DNA of 64,000 nt, from NCBI GenBank assembly GCA_050747745.1, contig JBOGKM010000098.1, forward strand, positions 94,883-158,882, given 5' to 3'. The number at the start of each line of letters is the position of its first letter. Position 1 is the first letter of the stretch. This DNA comes from SCQP01 sp050747745. Its GTDB lineage: Bacteria > Acidobacteriota > Terriglobia > Terriglobales > SCQP01. The notes under the pieces are model-generated. The model was given only the letters and a program-made list of their open reading frames with translations, was not told the origin of the DNA and did not search any database. A program made the position numbers and the translations under genes. Below are positions 33,037 to 44,361 of this stretch, piece after piece.

Positions 33037-34346
33037 AGGCGGAGCTCGGGCTGGGCCAGGGTGGCGGCAGCGGCGGTCTTGCTGCGGCTGCACCAGGCCT
33101 GCCAAGCAAGCAGGAGATAGAGCGGGGCGTATTCGAGAGCGGTCCAGGGCGGGCTACGACCGATGAGGTAAGCCCAAACCACGGCGACAGAAAAATACAG
33201 CCAGGCCGGTTCGGGAAAAAACACCAGCAGCGGAAGCAGCCACAGCAGGAACCAGGGCTGCACCTGGGGCAGCACCAGCAGCAGCACGCCCAGAATCCAA
33301 AACGCGGCGCGCAAGGGCGGCATGCAGCGCACGCAGGCGAGCACGATCACCAGCGCGCCCAGCGCGCAAGCCAGCACCGCTCCGGCATGGCTGCCGAACC
33401 AGGCTTGCGCCAAGGCATAGAGGCTGGCGTTGAAGGACGGGGCGGCGGCGGCGGCGCGCAGGTTGCGGCCAATATCGCCCAGCACGAAACGCGAGCTGGC
33501 AACCCAGAACGGGAGGCTGAGGACGACGGCGGTGGCGAAGAGCCAGCGCAAGAGGCGGGCCCAGCGATTACCGGCGGCAACCGCCACCACGGGAACCAGT
33601 GCCAGCGCGTACCAAAGCGTCGCAGCGGCGGCGGCGATGGCCACGCCCGCCGAACGGGCGCGGCGCTCGCATGCGGCCAACGCCAGCAGTACCAGCAGGG
33701 CGGCGATGGGTTCGATATGCCCATGACCGGCGACTTCCAGCACCGCCAGCGGCGACCAGCCGTAGATCAGCGCCCACTCGGGCGGAAGCCGGCGAGCGGC
33801 CAGCATGCGGCCCAGCAGCGCCAGCAGAAGAAGATCGAAGACGACCAACAGGATCTTTTCGCTGCGCAGTCCGGGAAACCAGTTGTAGTTCTGGTGGGCG
33901 AGCAGTTGGGCGAGCGGGGGATGGATGGCGGCGCGGCCGGGGGATGGGATGGCGGCATCGGCGGGCGTGCGGATGGGATTGAACAGCGGGTTATTGGGGG
34001 CCCAGACATAAGGATTAAAACCGGCGTGCTCGATCTGGCCGTCCCAGTGGAAGCGCCAGAGCTGAGAGCCGGAGGCGGGAGCGAGCGGCAACAGGGTGAG
34101 GCGGAAAATCACGGCGGCGGCAAATAAAAACCAAAGGGACTTGCGGCCCAGCCGGAGCCGGCCAGGCCCGTGCAGAACCAGCCAGACGGCGATCAGGTAG
34201 AATAAAGCTGCCGCGGAATACCATAATAGAAGCCGGGGGAGCGGCAGCACGGCAGCGCGCGCCAGCAGTTGTGTCCATACCGCCTCCAGCAGAACGGCAA
34301 GCGCAATGAGCGCAGGCAAGCGCGATCGTATGGCGAAGCGCCCCAC
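33033..34346 (-). CDS. GT-C-fold integral membrane glycosyltransferase
   Basis: A 437-residue polytopic protein with about ten membrane helices. The first extracytoplasmic loop carries GSQLWRFHWDGQIEHAGFNP, ending in the D-G-Q and NPY-type context of polyprenol-phosphate-dependent mannosyl- or arabinosyl-transferases (GT87-like). IHPPLAQLLAHQNYNWFPGL and LIYGWSPLAVLEVAGHGHIE follow, also typical. It would transfer a sugar from a lipid-linked donor on the outer face of the inner membrane; acceptor unknown. Starts with GTG at 34346; a TTG at 34319 is also possible. Either start overlaps the divergent GT2 gene at its most upstream ATG. Confidence 0.83.
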   Translation of the reverse strand: MGRFAIRSRLPALIALAVLLEAVWTQLLARAAVLPLPRLLLWYSAAALFYLIAVWLVLHGPGRLRLGRKSLWFLFAAAVIFRLTLLPLAPASGSQLWRFHWDGQIEHAGFNPYVWAPNNPLFNPIRTPADAAIPSPGRAAIHPPLAQLLAHQNYNWFPGLRSEKILLVVFDLLLLALLGRMLAARRLPPEWALIYGWSPLAVLEVAGHGHIEPIAALLVLLALAACERRARSAGVAIAAAAATLWYALALVPVVAVAAGNRWARLLRWLFATAVVLSLPFWVASSRFVLGDIGRNLRAAAAAPSFNASLYALAQAWFGSHAGAVLACALGALVIVLACVRCMPPLRAAFWILGVLLLVLPQVQPWFLLWLLPLLVFFPEPAWLYFSVAVVWAYLIGRSPPWTALEYAPLYLLLAWQAWCSRSKTAAAATLAQPELRL

Positions 34347-36048
34347 AGGCTTTTATAGCCTAGCATTGGGGCTGGTGAGCTTTGCCGGTCTGTGGCAAAC
34401 GGGGGCGCGGCAGCAGGGCGGGCTGCTGCATTATATCCATTCCGAGCTGCTCAACCGCACCTTCACGGTGGGTCAGGCGAATCTGCCACTGTATCAGGCC
34501 AACGGGTTTGACATGGCGTTGCTGATTCCCTACTTCGTGGTGCTGGGGATTCTGGCCTGTTACGGGTTTCACCGCTACTCGCTCGTGTTTTTGTACTACA
34601 AGCACCGCAAGCGGGAGACCGGCGAGCCGGGGGCGCGCTTTGAGCTGGTGCCGCGGGTGACGGTGCAGTTGCCGATCTATAACGAGCAGTACGTGGTGGA
34701 GCGACTGGTGGAATCGATCTGCCGGCTGGATTACCCGCGCGACCGGCTGGAGATCCAACTCCTGGACGATTCCACCGACGAAACCCAGGCGGTGGCGCGG
34801 GCGGCGGTGGCACGGGCGGCAGCGGCGGGCGCGCCCATCGTGTACCTGCACCGCAGCAACCGCAGCGGGTTCAAGGCGGGCGCGCTCGATGCCGGCATGG
34901 GGGCGGCGCGGGGCGAGCTGATCGCCATTTTTGACGCCGACTTCGTCGCGCCGGCGGATTTTCTGCGGCGCACGGTGGATTATTTCACGGATCCCAAGCT
35001 GGGCATGGTGCAGACGCGCTGGGGATATATCAACCGCAACTACTCGTGGCTGACGCGGGTAGAGGCGATTTTGCTGGACGGGCATTTCGTCATGGAACAC
35101 GGCGGACGGCACCGCGCCGATCTGTACTTCAACTTCAACGGCACAGCGGGGATTTGGCGGCGGGAGGCGATTGCAGAAGCGGGGGGATGGCAGCACGACA
35201 CGCTGACCGAAGACACCGACCTGAGCTACCGGGCCCAGCTCTGCGGGTGGAAGTTCATTTACCTGCCGCAAGTGGTGTGTCCGTCCGAGCTGCCGGTGGA
35301 CATGAACGCCTTCAAGGTGCAGCAGGCGAGGTGGGCGAAGGGGCTGATCCAGGTATCGAAAAAAATCCTGCCGCGCCTGCTGCGGCGCAAAGATGTGGAC
35401 GCGCACCACAAAATCGAAGCCTGGTGCCACCTGACCAACAACATCAGCTATCCGCTGATGATCATTCTGTGCACGCTGCTGCTGCCGGCGATGATCGTGC
35501 GCTTTTACCAGGGTTGGTTCCAGATGCTCTACATCGACCTGCCGCTGTTCGTGGCTTCGACCTGCTCGATCTCGTCGTTTTACGTGGCATCGCAGCGCGA
35601 GCTGTATCCGCACAAGTGGTACTCGACGCTGCTGTACGTACCCATGGTGCTGGCCATCGGCATTGGGCTGACGGTGACCAACACGCAGGCGGTGCTGGAG
35701 GCGTTGCTGGGGGTCAAGAGTTCGTTCAAGCGGACGCCCAAGTTCCACATCGAATCGCGGTCGGACGAGCAGGCAAGCATGGCGCGCAAGAAAAAATACG
35801 GCCGCAAGGTGGGCTGGTCGCCGCTGCTGGAGCTGGCGCTGGGAGCGATCTTTCTGGCGGTAACGATCTATGCCTGGCAGATGGAAAACTACCTGACGAT
35901 TCCGTTCCTGCTGTTGTTCGTGATCGGCTACTTCACCACGGGCTTGCTGTCGCTATTCCAGGGGCGGGTGCGGGGGCGCGGGCGGGCGGTGGCAGCGCCG
36001 GCGGCCAAGGAAGAGGCGGCATCGCTGGCTAGTACAGGTGGAAGTTGA
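34330..36048 (+). CDS. Family 2 membrane glycosyltransferase (cellulose-synthase-like)
   Basis: A 572-residue processive-type GT2. After two N-terminal hydrophobic segments comes the catalytic domain: VTVQLPIYNEQYVVERLVES, LEIQLLDDSTDETQAVA (first Asp pair), AIFDADFVAPADFLRRTVDY (DxD), GTAGIWRREAIAEAGGWQHD, TLTEDTDLSYRAQLCGW (TED catalytic base) and NAFKVQQARWAKGL (QxxRW). Four or five helices follow. The gene may make a beta-glucan, or glycosylate a lipid as ceramide glucosyltransferases do. ATG 34330 chosen; an in-frame ATG lies at 34306. Convergent overlap of 20 bp with the TonB-like gene. Confidence 0.9.
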   Translation: MAKRPTGFYSLALGLVSFAGLWQTGARQQGGLLHYIHSELLNRTFTVGQANLPLYQANGFDMALLIPYFVVLGILACYGFHRYSLVFLYYKHRKRETGEPGARFELVPRVTVQLPIYNEQYVVERLVESICRLDYPRDRLEIQLLDDSTDETQAVARAAVARAAAAGAPIVYLHRSNRSGFKAGALDAGMGAARGELIAIFDADFVAPADFLRRTVDYFTDPKLGMVQTRWGYINRNYSWLTRVEAILLDGHFVMEHGGRHRADLYFNFNGTAGIWRREAIAEAGGWQHDTLTEDTDLSYRAQLCGWKFIYLPQVVCPSELPVDMNAFKVQQARWAKGLIQVSKKILPRLLRRKDVDAHHKIEAWCHLTNNISYPLMIILCTLLLPAMIVRFYQGWFQMLYIDLPLFVASTCSISSFYVASQRELYPHKWYSTLLYVPMVLAIGIGLTVTNTQAVLEALLGVKSSFKRTPKFHIESRSDEQASMARKKKYGRKVGWSPLLELALGAIFLAVTIYAWQMENYLTIPFLLLFVIGYFTTGLLSLFQGRVRGRGRAVAAPAAKEEAASLASTGGS

Positions 36049-36937
36049 CTTCGATGTCGGCCATGACGGCGATGCGTTTGCCGTACTTGTCTCGGGCGGG
36101 CAGGAAGCGCCACAGGAGCACGGCCTTGAGCGCCTTCTGATCCAGGCCCAAACCTAGCGGCTGTACCACGTGCGCCGCGGTGACCTGGCCGTCGGCGTTG
36201 ATCTGGACCTGGACGATGCAGGTGCCCTGGAAACGGGCCTTGCGGGCGGCGGCGGTATACTCGGGATCGACCTTGAAAATGATCACGGGGCTGGTCGCGG
36301 CGACTTCACCGGCATCGGCGCAGTTGGGACCGACACAGGTGCCACCAGCCGAACCCGAGCCGGTGCCGCCGGGGCCACCGCCGCTGCCGCCACCGCCGCC
36401 TGGGGGACCGGAAACCGGCCCGATGTTGCCGAACGACGGCACGTTTTCGGTCAATTGCGGCGCCAGCAGGGCGGGCGTGCTCATGGGGTGCGGATCGGGC
36501 GTTTGCACCAGCTTGGGCAGGACCAGACGGGGCGCGCCGCCGCCTGACCTGCGCACCAAGCGGTGAAAATCGACCGTCTTGACCACGGTGGGCGCGTAGA
36601 TGGGGGTGATGGTCATCGCTTTTTCGATCTGGACGCGCACCGGGCGCCAGAAGGGCAGCAAGGCGATGCCAATGATGACGACGTGAATGCCGAGCGCAGT
36701 CAGGCGGCTCGAGAGCGGCTTCTCCCGCGACCAGATGTCCTTGACCGGAATGGGCTGGGACTCGAGCACCAGCGCGGGCGGCTTTTCGGAACGGAAGCCG
36801 CGCCGGACCCAGGCAGCAAAATCCTTCCAGACCGAGGACGGAGCCTGGGCCTGGAACAGCTCGTGCTTTGGTGAGCCCGGTGGTACCGGGCTGCCGGGGC
36901 TGCTGTTGTCTCCTGGTTTCTGAGACTGATCCGCCAT
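36029..36937 (-). CDS. TonB-like energy-transducer protein, downstream paralogue
   Basis: A 302-residue protein with a cytosolic N-terminus, one membrane helix (LGIHVVIIGIALLPFW, about 85-100), a long Pro/Gly-rich periplasmic linker and a TonB C-terminal domain (VDPEYTAAARKARFQGTCIV, VQINADGQVTAAHVVQ, GLDQKALKAVLLWRFLPA). TonB links proton-motive force to outer-membrane receptors. A Cys-x4-Cys motif (GTCVGPNCAD) lies between linker and C-domain. It is clearly paralogous to the next gene upstream: VLESQPIPVKDIW, FWRPV and the ending VNFHLY are shared. A TATAAA hexamer at 36986-36991 (minus strand) is a candidate -10 box. No exbB or exbD is nearby. Confidence 0.87.
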   Translation of the reverse strand: MADQSQKPGDNSSPGSPVPPGSPKHELFQAQAPSSVWKDFAAWVRRGFRSEKPPALVLESQPIPVKDIWSREKPLSSRLTALGIHVVIIGIALLPFWRPVRVQIEKAMTITPIYAPTVVKTVDFHRLVRRSGGGAPRLVLPKLVQTPDPHPMSTPALLAPQLTENVPSFGNIGPVSGPPGGGGGSGGGPGGTGSGSAGGTCVGPNCADAGEVAATSPVIIFKVDPEYTAAARKARFQGTCIVQVQINADGQVTAAHVVQPLGLGLDQKALKAVLLWRFLPARDKYGKRIAVMADIEVNFHLY

Positions 36938-37035
36938 GCGGTTCCTGGTCCTTTGCGAGGCCGGTGTGGACGGCCCTCCCCATGCTTTATACGCAGTCTA
37001 GCACGCCGGGGTTGCGGGTGGCACGGCCGGGCGGA

Positions 37036-37890
37036 TCAGTAGAGGTGAAAATTAACTTGGATATCGGCGCGCACGCGCACCGGATGGCCATTGCGCTCGG
37101 CGGGCTGGAAGCGCCACAACGCGACCGCCTCGAGGGCCTTCTGGTCGAGGCCAAGTCCAACGGAACGAAGGATTTGGGCGTCGTAGACGCGGCCGTCGGC
37201 GCCGATGATGACGGCGATAATGATTGTTCCCTGGAATTTGGCCTCGCGGGCGGCAGGGGAATACTGGGGTTGGGGATCGAAGATGGGAATCGGGGTGGAG
37301 ATATTGCCGCCGACACGGCAGGGAGCATTGCGGCAAGCGCCGCCGCCAGACGCGTCGTCGCCAGGGCCGCCCGGCCCCTTGCCGACGGCGCCAAAGCTAT
37401 TGCCCGGCGGAGCGGCGATGGGGCCGAACTGGCCAAACTGGGGCAGCGGGGCGTTGGCGGGCGCGGTGGCGGGGATGAGTTGGAAGGACGCCTGCGCGGG
37501 CTGGGGATGCAGGGGCGCGGGCAACAACTTGGGCGGGACAGGCAGATGGAGGGGCACGCCGCCGCCCGCCAAATGGCGAAACTTCGGCAGGGTTGGATCG
37601 GGAGCGTAGATGGTGGGAATGAGGATGGTCTGCTCCGGTTGGGCGACGGGCAAATGCACCGGACGCCAGAACGGAAACAGGATCACGGCGATTACGGCCA
37701 AATTAATGGCGACGGAGATGAGGCGATGGCGCAGGCGTGGCGGATGAGTCCAGATCTGCTTTACCGGAATCGGCTGGGAGTCGAGGGAAAGCTCAGGAAG
37801 CGAGGTCGGGTGAATCCATTCGCGCAATTCGCGCGCCAATTGACGCCATAGCGGCGGATGTTCCGGGATTTGGAATTCCGGGAAATCCAT
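37036..37890 (-). CDS. TonB-like energy-transducer protein, upstream paralogue
   Basis: A 284-residue protein built like its neighbour: cytosolic N-terminus with SLDSQPIPVKQIW, one membrane helix (VAINLAVIAVILFPFWRPVH), a Pro-rich linker, a Cys-x4-Cys motif (GGACRNAPCRV), then the TonB C-terminal domain (DPQPQYSPAAREAKFQGTII, GADGRVYDAQILRSVGLGLD, ALEAVALWRFQPAERNGHPV). Tandem duplication with divergence is evident; linker sequences differ but the flanking blocks are conserved. It ends 98 bp before the next TonB-like gene starts. It faces ileS divergently with about 95 bp between starts. Confidence 0.87.
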   Translation of the reverse strand: MDFPEFQIPEHPPLWRQLARELREWIHPTSLPELSLDSQPIPVKQIWTHPPRLRHRLISVAINLAVIAVILFPFWRPVHLPVAQPEQTILIPTIYAPDPTLPKFRHLAGGGVPLHLPVPPKLLPAPLHPQPAQASFQLIPATAPANAPLPQFGQFGPIAAPPGNSFGAVGKGPGGPGDDASGGGACRNAPCRVGGNISTPIPIFDPQPQYSPAAREAKFQGTIIIAVIIGADGRVYDAQILRSVGLGLDQKALEAVALWRFQPAERNGHPVRVRADIQVNFHLY

Positions 37891-37972
37891 GCGATGCGCT
37901 CAGCAACCTTAGAAGGTCAGACTGCCTCGAGGGGCCAACAGGTTGCGCGCGGGAAAGCCTATATCCGCTGGC

Positions 37973-37978
37973 TATAAT
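37973..37978 (+). promoter_or_regulatory. Consensus -10 box immediately upstream of ileS
   Basis: A perfect TATAAT ends 6 bp before the chosen GTG start of ileS, so transcription would begin at or within a base or two of the start codon. No convincing -35 TTGACA lies 16-18 bp upstream. Confidence 0.55.
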
Positions 37979-37984
37979 TGGAAG

Positions 37985-40813
<2,829 letters not shown>

Positions 40814-40830
40814 GGCGCCGACGGCAGAGC

Positions 40831-41358
40831 ATGGCGGGCGGACGGGCATGGCGGTACGTGGCGGCGGGGGCGGCGGTATTCGTGGCCGATCAGTGGAGCA
40901 AGGGACGGGTGGACCGCACGCCGTTCGATTTCGACCACACCGTCATTCCCGGGTTGTTCAGTATTGTCCACGCGGAAAATCCGGGCGTGGCCTTTGGGAT
41001 GTTTCAGAACGCCGCCCCCGCCTTCCGCGATCTGCTCATCAGCGGCTCCAGCCTGGCGCTGGTGATCGTGCTGGCGCTATTGTGGCGCAGCCGCCAGTCG
41101 GCGCGCACCGGTTACGCCATGGCGCTGATTGCCGGCGGCGCGTGCGGCAACCTGATGGACCGGGTGTTGCACGGGCGGGTGTCGGATTTCCTGCTGTTTT
41201 ATGTGGGCAGCCATAGCTGGCCGGTGTTCAACATCGCCGACAGCGCCATCGTGGTGGGGGCGGCGCTGCTGGCGTGGGGTATTCTACATGAACAGCCCGC
41301 CGCAAAGGCCGCGCCGCAGGCGGCGGGCGAAGAGGCCCGGCCGGCACCCAGCCGTTGA
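40831..41358 (+). CDS. lspA: Lipoprotein signal peptidase (signal peptidase II)
   Basis: Inner-membrane aspartyl protease that removes signal peptides from prolipoproteins after lipidation. A 175-residue protein with four membrane helices; VFVADQWSKGRVDR starts the family pattern. The conserved ENPGVAFGMFQ follows, and the catalytic aspartates are in ACGNLMDRVLHGRVSDFLLF and WPVFNIADSAIVVGAALLAW. ATG at 40831, 17 bp after ileS. Followed 3 bp later by lgt, which performs the preceding step in the same pathway. Confidence 0.95.
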   Translation: MAGGRAWRYVAAGAAVFVADQWSKGRVDRTPFDFDHTVIPGLFSIVHAENPGVAFGMFQNAAPAFRDLLISGSSLALVIVLALLWRSRQSARTGYAMALIAGGACGNLMDRVLHGRVSDFLLFYVGSHSWPVFNIADSAIVVGAALLAWGILHEQPAAKAAPQAAGEEARPAPSR

Positions 41359-41361
41359 ATC

Positions 41362-42162
41362 ATGTATCCGATTCTGCTGCAAATCAAAGATTTCACGCTA
41401 CACACCTACGGGTTGCTGGTGGCCATCGGCTTTATTACCGGCATCTACGTGGCGCGGCACTTTGCCCGCCGCTTCGGGCTGGATCCGGAGCGCATTTTCA
41501 ATTTGGCGGTCTATCTCGCGCTGGCGGCAATCGCGGGCGCCAAGCTGTTCCTGGTCATCCAGGACTTTCACGAATACGTGCGCTATCCCAGCGAGTTGCT
41601 GAGCTTGGGATTCGTGGAGTCGGCGGGCATTTTTTATGGAGGCCTGATCTGCGCGCTGGTGGTGCTGACGCTGTATGTGCACCGGCAGCGGCTGCGCTGG
41701 CTGGCGGTGGGCGACGCGGTGGCGCCGGGGGTGGCCATTGGACACTCGATCGGACGGCTGGGATGCTTTTCCGCGGGTTGCTGCTGGGGCAGGCCGACGA
41801 CGGGATTTTTCGGCTACATCTTTCACAACACCTATGCCCACGCGACCACGGGGGTGCCGCTGGGAGTGGAATTGTATCCCACGCAATTGCTGATGTCGGC
41901 GGGCGGGCTGGTGATCTTTCTAATCTTGTGGCGGGTGGCGAAACGGCGCGTCTTCGAGGGCCAAGTCACGGCCGTCTACCTGGTCTGCTACGGCGTGTTC
42001 CGCTTCCTGATTGATTTTCTGCGCTATTACGCGCCGCAGGCAATGCTGTTCCACGGGCTGATGACGGACGCGCAGTTCACCAGCCTCTGCATGATCGCGC
42101 TGGCGGTTGGCATATGGGCCCTGCGGGCACACCGGACGGCGGCGGCAGCCACCGCGGCCTAG
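41362..42162 (+). CDS. lgt: Prolipoprotein diacylglyceryl transferase
   Basis: Inner-membrane enzyme that transfers diacylglycerol from phosphatidylglycerol to the lipobox cysteine. A 266-residue protein with seven helices. Family elements: HTYGLLVAIGFITGIYVARH, AGIFYGGLICALVV, and the signature GHSIGRLGCFSAGCCWGRPT (Lgt signature with the conserved Arg and GRxGCFxxGCCxG). VELYPTQLLMSAGG and FRFLIDFLRYY follow near the C-terminus. Translated three bases after lspA, so the two lipoprotein-maturation genes are coupled. Confidence 0.95.
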   Translation: MYPILLQIKDFTLHTYGLLVAIGFITGIYVARHFARRFGLDPERIFNLAVYLALAAIAGAKLFLVIQDFHEYVRYPSELLSLGFVESAGIFYGGLICALVVLTLYVHRQRLRWLAVGDAVAPGVAIGHSIGRLGCFSAGCCWGRPTTGFFGYIFHNTYAHATTGVPLGVELYPTQLLMSAGGLVIFLILWRVAKRRVFEGQVTAVYLVCYGVFRFLIDFLRYYAPQAMLFHGLMTDAQFTSLCMIALAVGIWALRAHRTAAAATAA

Positions 42163-43181
42163 GCGCAGGCGCGCGGGCGCAGTGGAGCGCGGCGGCGGCG
42201 GGGCGGCTGGACCGGCTGCTGCAAACGGAATGGCCGCAATGGAGCCGGGCGCGGCTGCAGGCGCAAATCCGCGCGGGCGCGGTGCACGTGAACGGCCGCG
42301 TGGAGGTGCGCCCGGCGGCAAAGCTGCAGGCCGGGGATCGGGTGGAAATACAGCTGGCCGCACCGCCGCCGGTGGCCGCGCGGGCGGGGGCCGAGGCGAT
42401 ACCGCTCGACATTCTCTTCGAGGATGACTGGCTGGCGGTGGTCAACAAACCCGCCGGACTGGTGGTGCATCCGGGCGCGGGCCAGGCGTCGGGGACGCTG
42501 GTCAATGCCCTGCTGCACCGTTATGGACGGCTGAGTGAAAGCGGGGGCGAGCAGCGGCCGGGGATCGTTCACCGCCTCGACCGCTCGACCAGCGGGGTGA
42601 TGGTGATCGCCCGCACGGATGCCGCGCACCAGCACCTGAGCGCGCAATTTCAGGCACGCACGGTGGTGAAGCGCTACGACGCGCTGGTGCAGGGGGTGCC
42701 CGCGGCGGCGGCGGGAGAAATCGAGTTGGCGGTGGCGCGCGACCTGCGCCAGCGGGTGCGCATGACCACGCGCCGCCCGGCGGCGCATGGGCGCGCGGCG
42801 CATACCAGCTACCGGGTGCGGGAAGCTTTTCCGGCTCCGCCGGCGACGCCGCCGCAACTGCGGGCGGCGTGCAGCTTCGCACTGGTCGAACTGCGGCTGC
42901 ACACGGGGCGCACCCACCAGATCCGGGTGCACCTGGCGGCCGTCGGGCATCCGGTGATAGGCGACCACCTCTACGGCGGGGCCGCCCAACTGGCGGGCCC
43001 GGGCGAGCTGGCCGGCTGGGCTCCGCCACGGGTCATGTTGCACGCGGCGGAGCTGGAGTTTTCCCATCCGGGGAGCGGCGAACGGCTGCGCTTCACCGCT
43101 CCCTGGCCGGAGGAGATGGAATCGCTAGGCCAGCGGCTGCGAGGCGCCCTCCCGCTGCCGCCGACGCAAGTGCGTCGTTGA
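42114..43181 (+). CDS. rluD: RluA/RluD-family 23S rRNA pseudouridine synthase
   Basis: A 355-residue enzyme converting uridine to pseudouridine in 23S rRNA (helix 69 for RluD). An N-terminal S4 domain (RLDRLLQTEWPQWSRARLQA, GAVHVNG) precedes the catalytic domain with PGIVHRLDRSTSGVMVIART (catalytic Asp in HRLDRxTSG), VKRYDALVQG and ELRLHTGRTHQIRVHLA. The ATG at 42114 is the only good start and overlaps lgt by 49 bp in another frame. Paralogue assignment (D against A or C) is by general similarity. Confidence 0.9.
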   Translation: MGPAGTPDGGGSHRGLGAGARAQWSAAAAGRLDRLLQTEWPQWSRARLQAQIRAGAVHVNGRVEVRPAAKLQAGDRVEIQLAAPPPVAARAGAEAIPLDILFEDDWLAVVNKPAGLVVHPGAGQASGTLVNALLHRYGRLSESGGEQRPGIVHRLDRSTSGVMVIARTDAAHQHLSAQFQARTVVKRYDALVQGVPAAAAGEIELAVARDLRQRVRMTTRRPAAHGRAAHTSYRVREAFPAPPATPPQLRAACSFALVELRLHTGRTHQIRVHLAAVGHPVIGDHLYGGAAQLAGPGELAGWAPPRVMLHAAELEFSHPGSGERLRFTAPWPEEMESLGQRLRGALPLPPTQVRR

Positions 43182-43234
43182 CCCTCGCGCCGCTTGCATC
43201 TCGCCTCTTCCCAGAAGTGGCTCCCCGGCAGGGA

Positions 43235-43317
43235 CCCGCCGTTCCGAATTACTACCACCCCAGCCCGCGGGTCTGGCCGTGCGGTCTTGTCCCAAGCCAT
43301 TTGGGCAACTCGGGCGC
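43235..43317. repeat. Copy B of the two-part intergenic motif, split by 50 bp
   Basis: Blocks at 43235-43256 and 43307-43317 match the contiguous copy at 32008-32040 (20 of 22 and 11 of 11). The 50 bp between them looks like an insertion relative to copy A. It lies in the 179-bp gap between rluD and the VWFA gene, just upstream of the latter's candidate -10 box. Confidence 0.6.
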
Positions 43318-43346
43318 AACTGCCGGAGCGGGCGGGAGCAGCAGGC

Positions 43347-43352
43347 TATAAT
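43347..43352 (+). promoter_or_regulatory. Consensus -10 box upstream of the VWFA gene
   Basis: A perfect TATAAT ends 8 bp before the ATG at 43361, with GGAG of the possible ribosome-binding site inside that gap. The context CTATAATCGGAGAAG resembles the ileS site CTATAATTGGAAG. Confidence 0.55.
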
Positions 43353-43360
43353 CGGAGAAG

Positions 43361-44320
43361 ATGTTGCGGACGTGCGGATCCACGGCTGCCCTACTGCTGC
43401 TGCTGGCGGCGGTGTGCCTGGCACAAGGCGCGCAGAGCAAACCGCAGCAGGCCAAGAAGGCCGCCCGGCAAACACCGATAATCATCGCCAACGTGAACTC
43501 GGTGCCGCTGGTGTTCGTCGCCCTCGACAAGCATCACCATTTCGTCGCCGATCTGACCCAGAACGACATCGAGGTCTTCGACAACGGCAAGCGCCAGCAG
43601 ATCCAGCAGTTCACCTCGGAAGGCAACCTGCCGCTGCGCATCGCCATGCTACTGGATGTAAGCCAGAGCGTGTCCACCCGCTTTCAATTCGAGCAGCGTG
43701 CCGCTATTGATTTCCTGCAATCGGCGCTGATGGAGGGTCGTGATCAGGCCATGGTGGCCGGTTTTGATACATCGCTCCATATCGTCCAGCCGTTTACCGA
43801 CAATTACGCCCAGCTCGCCCAGGCCATCAACCTGCTGCGCCCCTCGGGCGGAACGGCGCTGTACGATGCGCTATTTTTCACGGCCCACAACGACTTCGGT
43901 CCCGGCGCGGGCGAAGCCGGATCCGCGCGCAACGTCATCGTCATCATCAGCGATGGCGACGACGACCAGAGCCGCTACAGCGAAAGCGAGGCAGTGGCCA
44001 TGGCGCAGGACGCGGGCGCGGTGATCTACACCATCGGCACCGAGCCCACCGGCGCCGACGCCGCAGACGATGACGTGCTCAAGACGTTTGCGAATGACAC
44101 CGGCGGGCGCTCGTATTTTCCCATATCCGCCAGCGACCTGGGCAGCGCCTTCAAGTCCATCATGAGCGACCTGCGCCACCAATACGTGGTGGCCTACAGC
44201 CCCAACGACCTGGTGCCCAACGGCGAGTTCCACAAAGTCGAAATCAAGGTCCTGCGCAAAGGCGTGACCGCGCGCACGCGCAAGGGCTATTACGCCCGCA
44301 CCCTCTCCGGACCGTACTGA
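43361..44320 (+). CDS. Secreted VWFA domain protein of Acidobacterial type
   Basis: A 319-residue protein with a signal peptide (AALLLLLAAVCLAQGAQ). A short N-terminal beta domain (LVFVALDKHHHFVADLTQND, IEVFDNGKRQQIQQF) precedes a von Willebrand A domain. The metal-ion-dependent adhesion site is in IAMLLDVSQSVSTRFQFEQR (DxSxS), with a Thr in RPSGGTALYDALFF and an Asp in VIVIISDGDDDQSRY. The C-terminal part (YVVAYSPNDLVPNGEFHKVE, RKGYYAR) completes the pattern of the VWFA-related family abundant in Acidobacteriota. It probably binds proteins or surfaces in the periplasm or outside. Ligand unknown. Confidence 0.92.
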   Translation: MLRTCGSTAALLLLLAAVCLAQGAQSKPQQAKKAARQTPIIIANVNSVPLVFVALDKHHHFVADLTQNDIEVFDNGKRQQIQQFTSEGNLPLRIAMLLDVSQSVSTRFQFEQRAAIDFLQSALMEGRDQAMVAGFDTSLHIVQPFTDNYAQLAQAINLLRPSGGTALYDALFFTAHNDFGPGAGEAGSARNVIVIISDGDDDQSRYSESEAVAMAQDAGAVIYTIGTEPTGADAADDDVLKTFANDTGGRSYFPISASDLGSAFKSIMSDLRHQYVVAYSPNDLVPNGEFHKVEIKVLRKGVTARTRKGYYARTLSGPY

Positions 44321-44361
44321 AGGACGGACAGGACAGGAGCGGGGCGATTTATCATCGAAAG

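Noticed and set aside
37016..37030. Further copy of the interspersed repeat (TGGCACGGCC)
   Set aside because: Only about ten bases match the left end and no other block follows.
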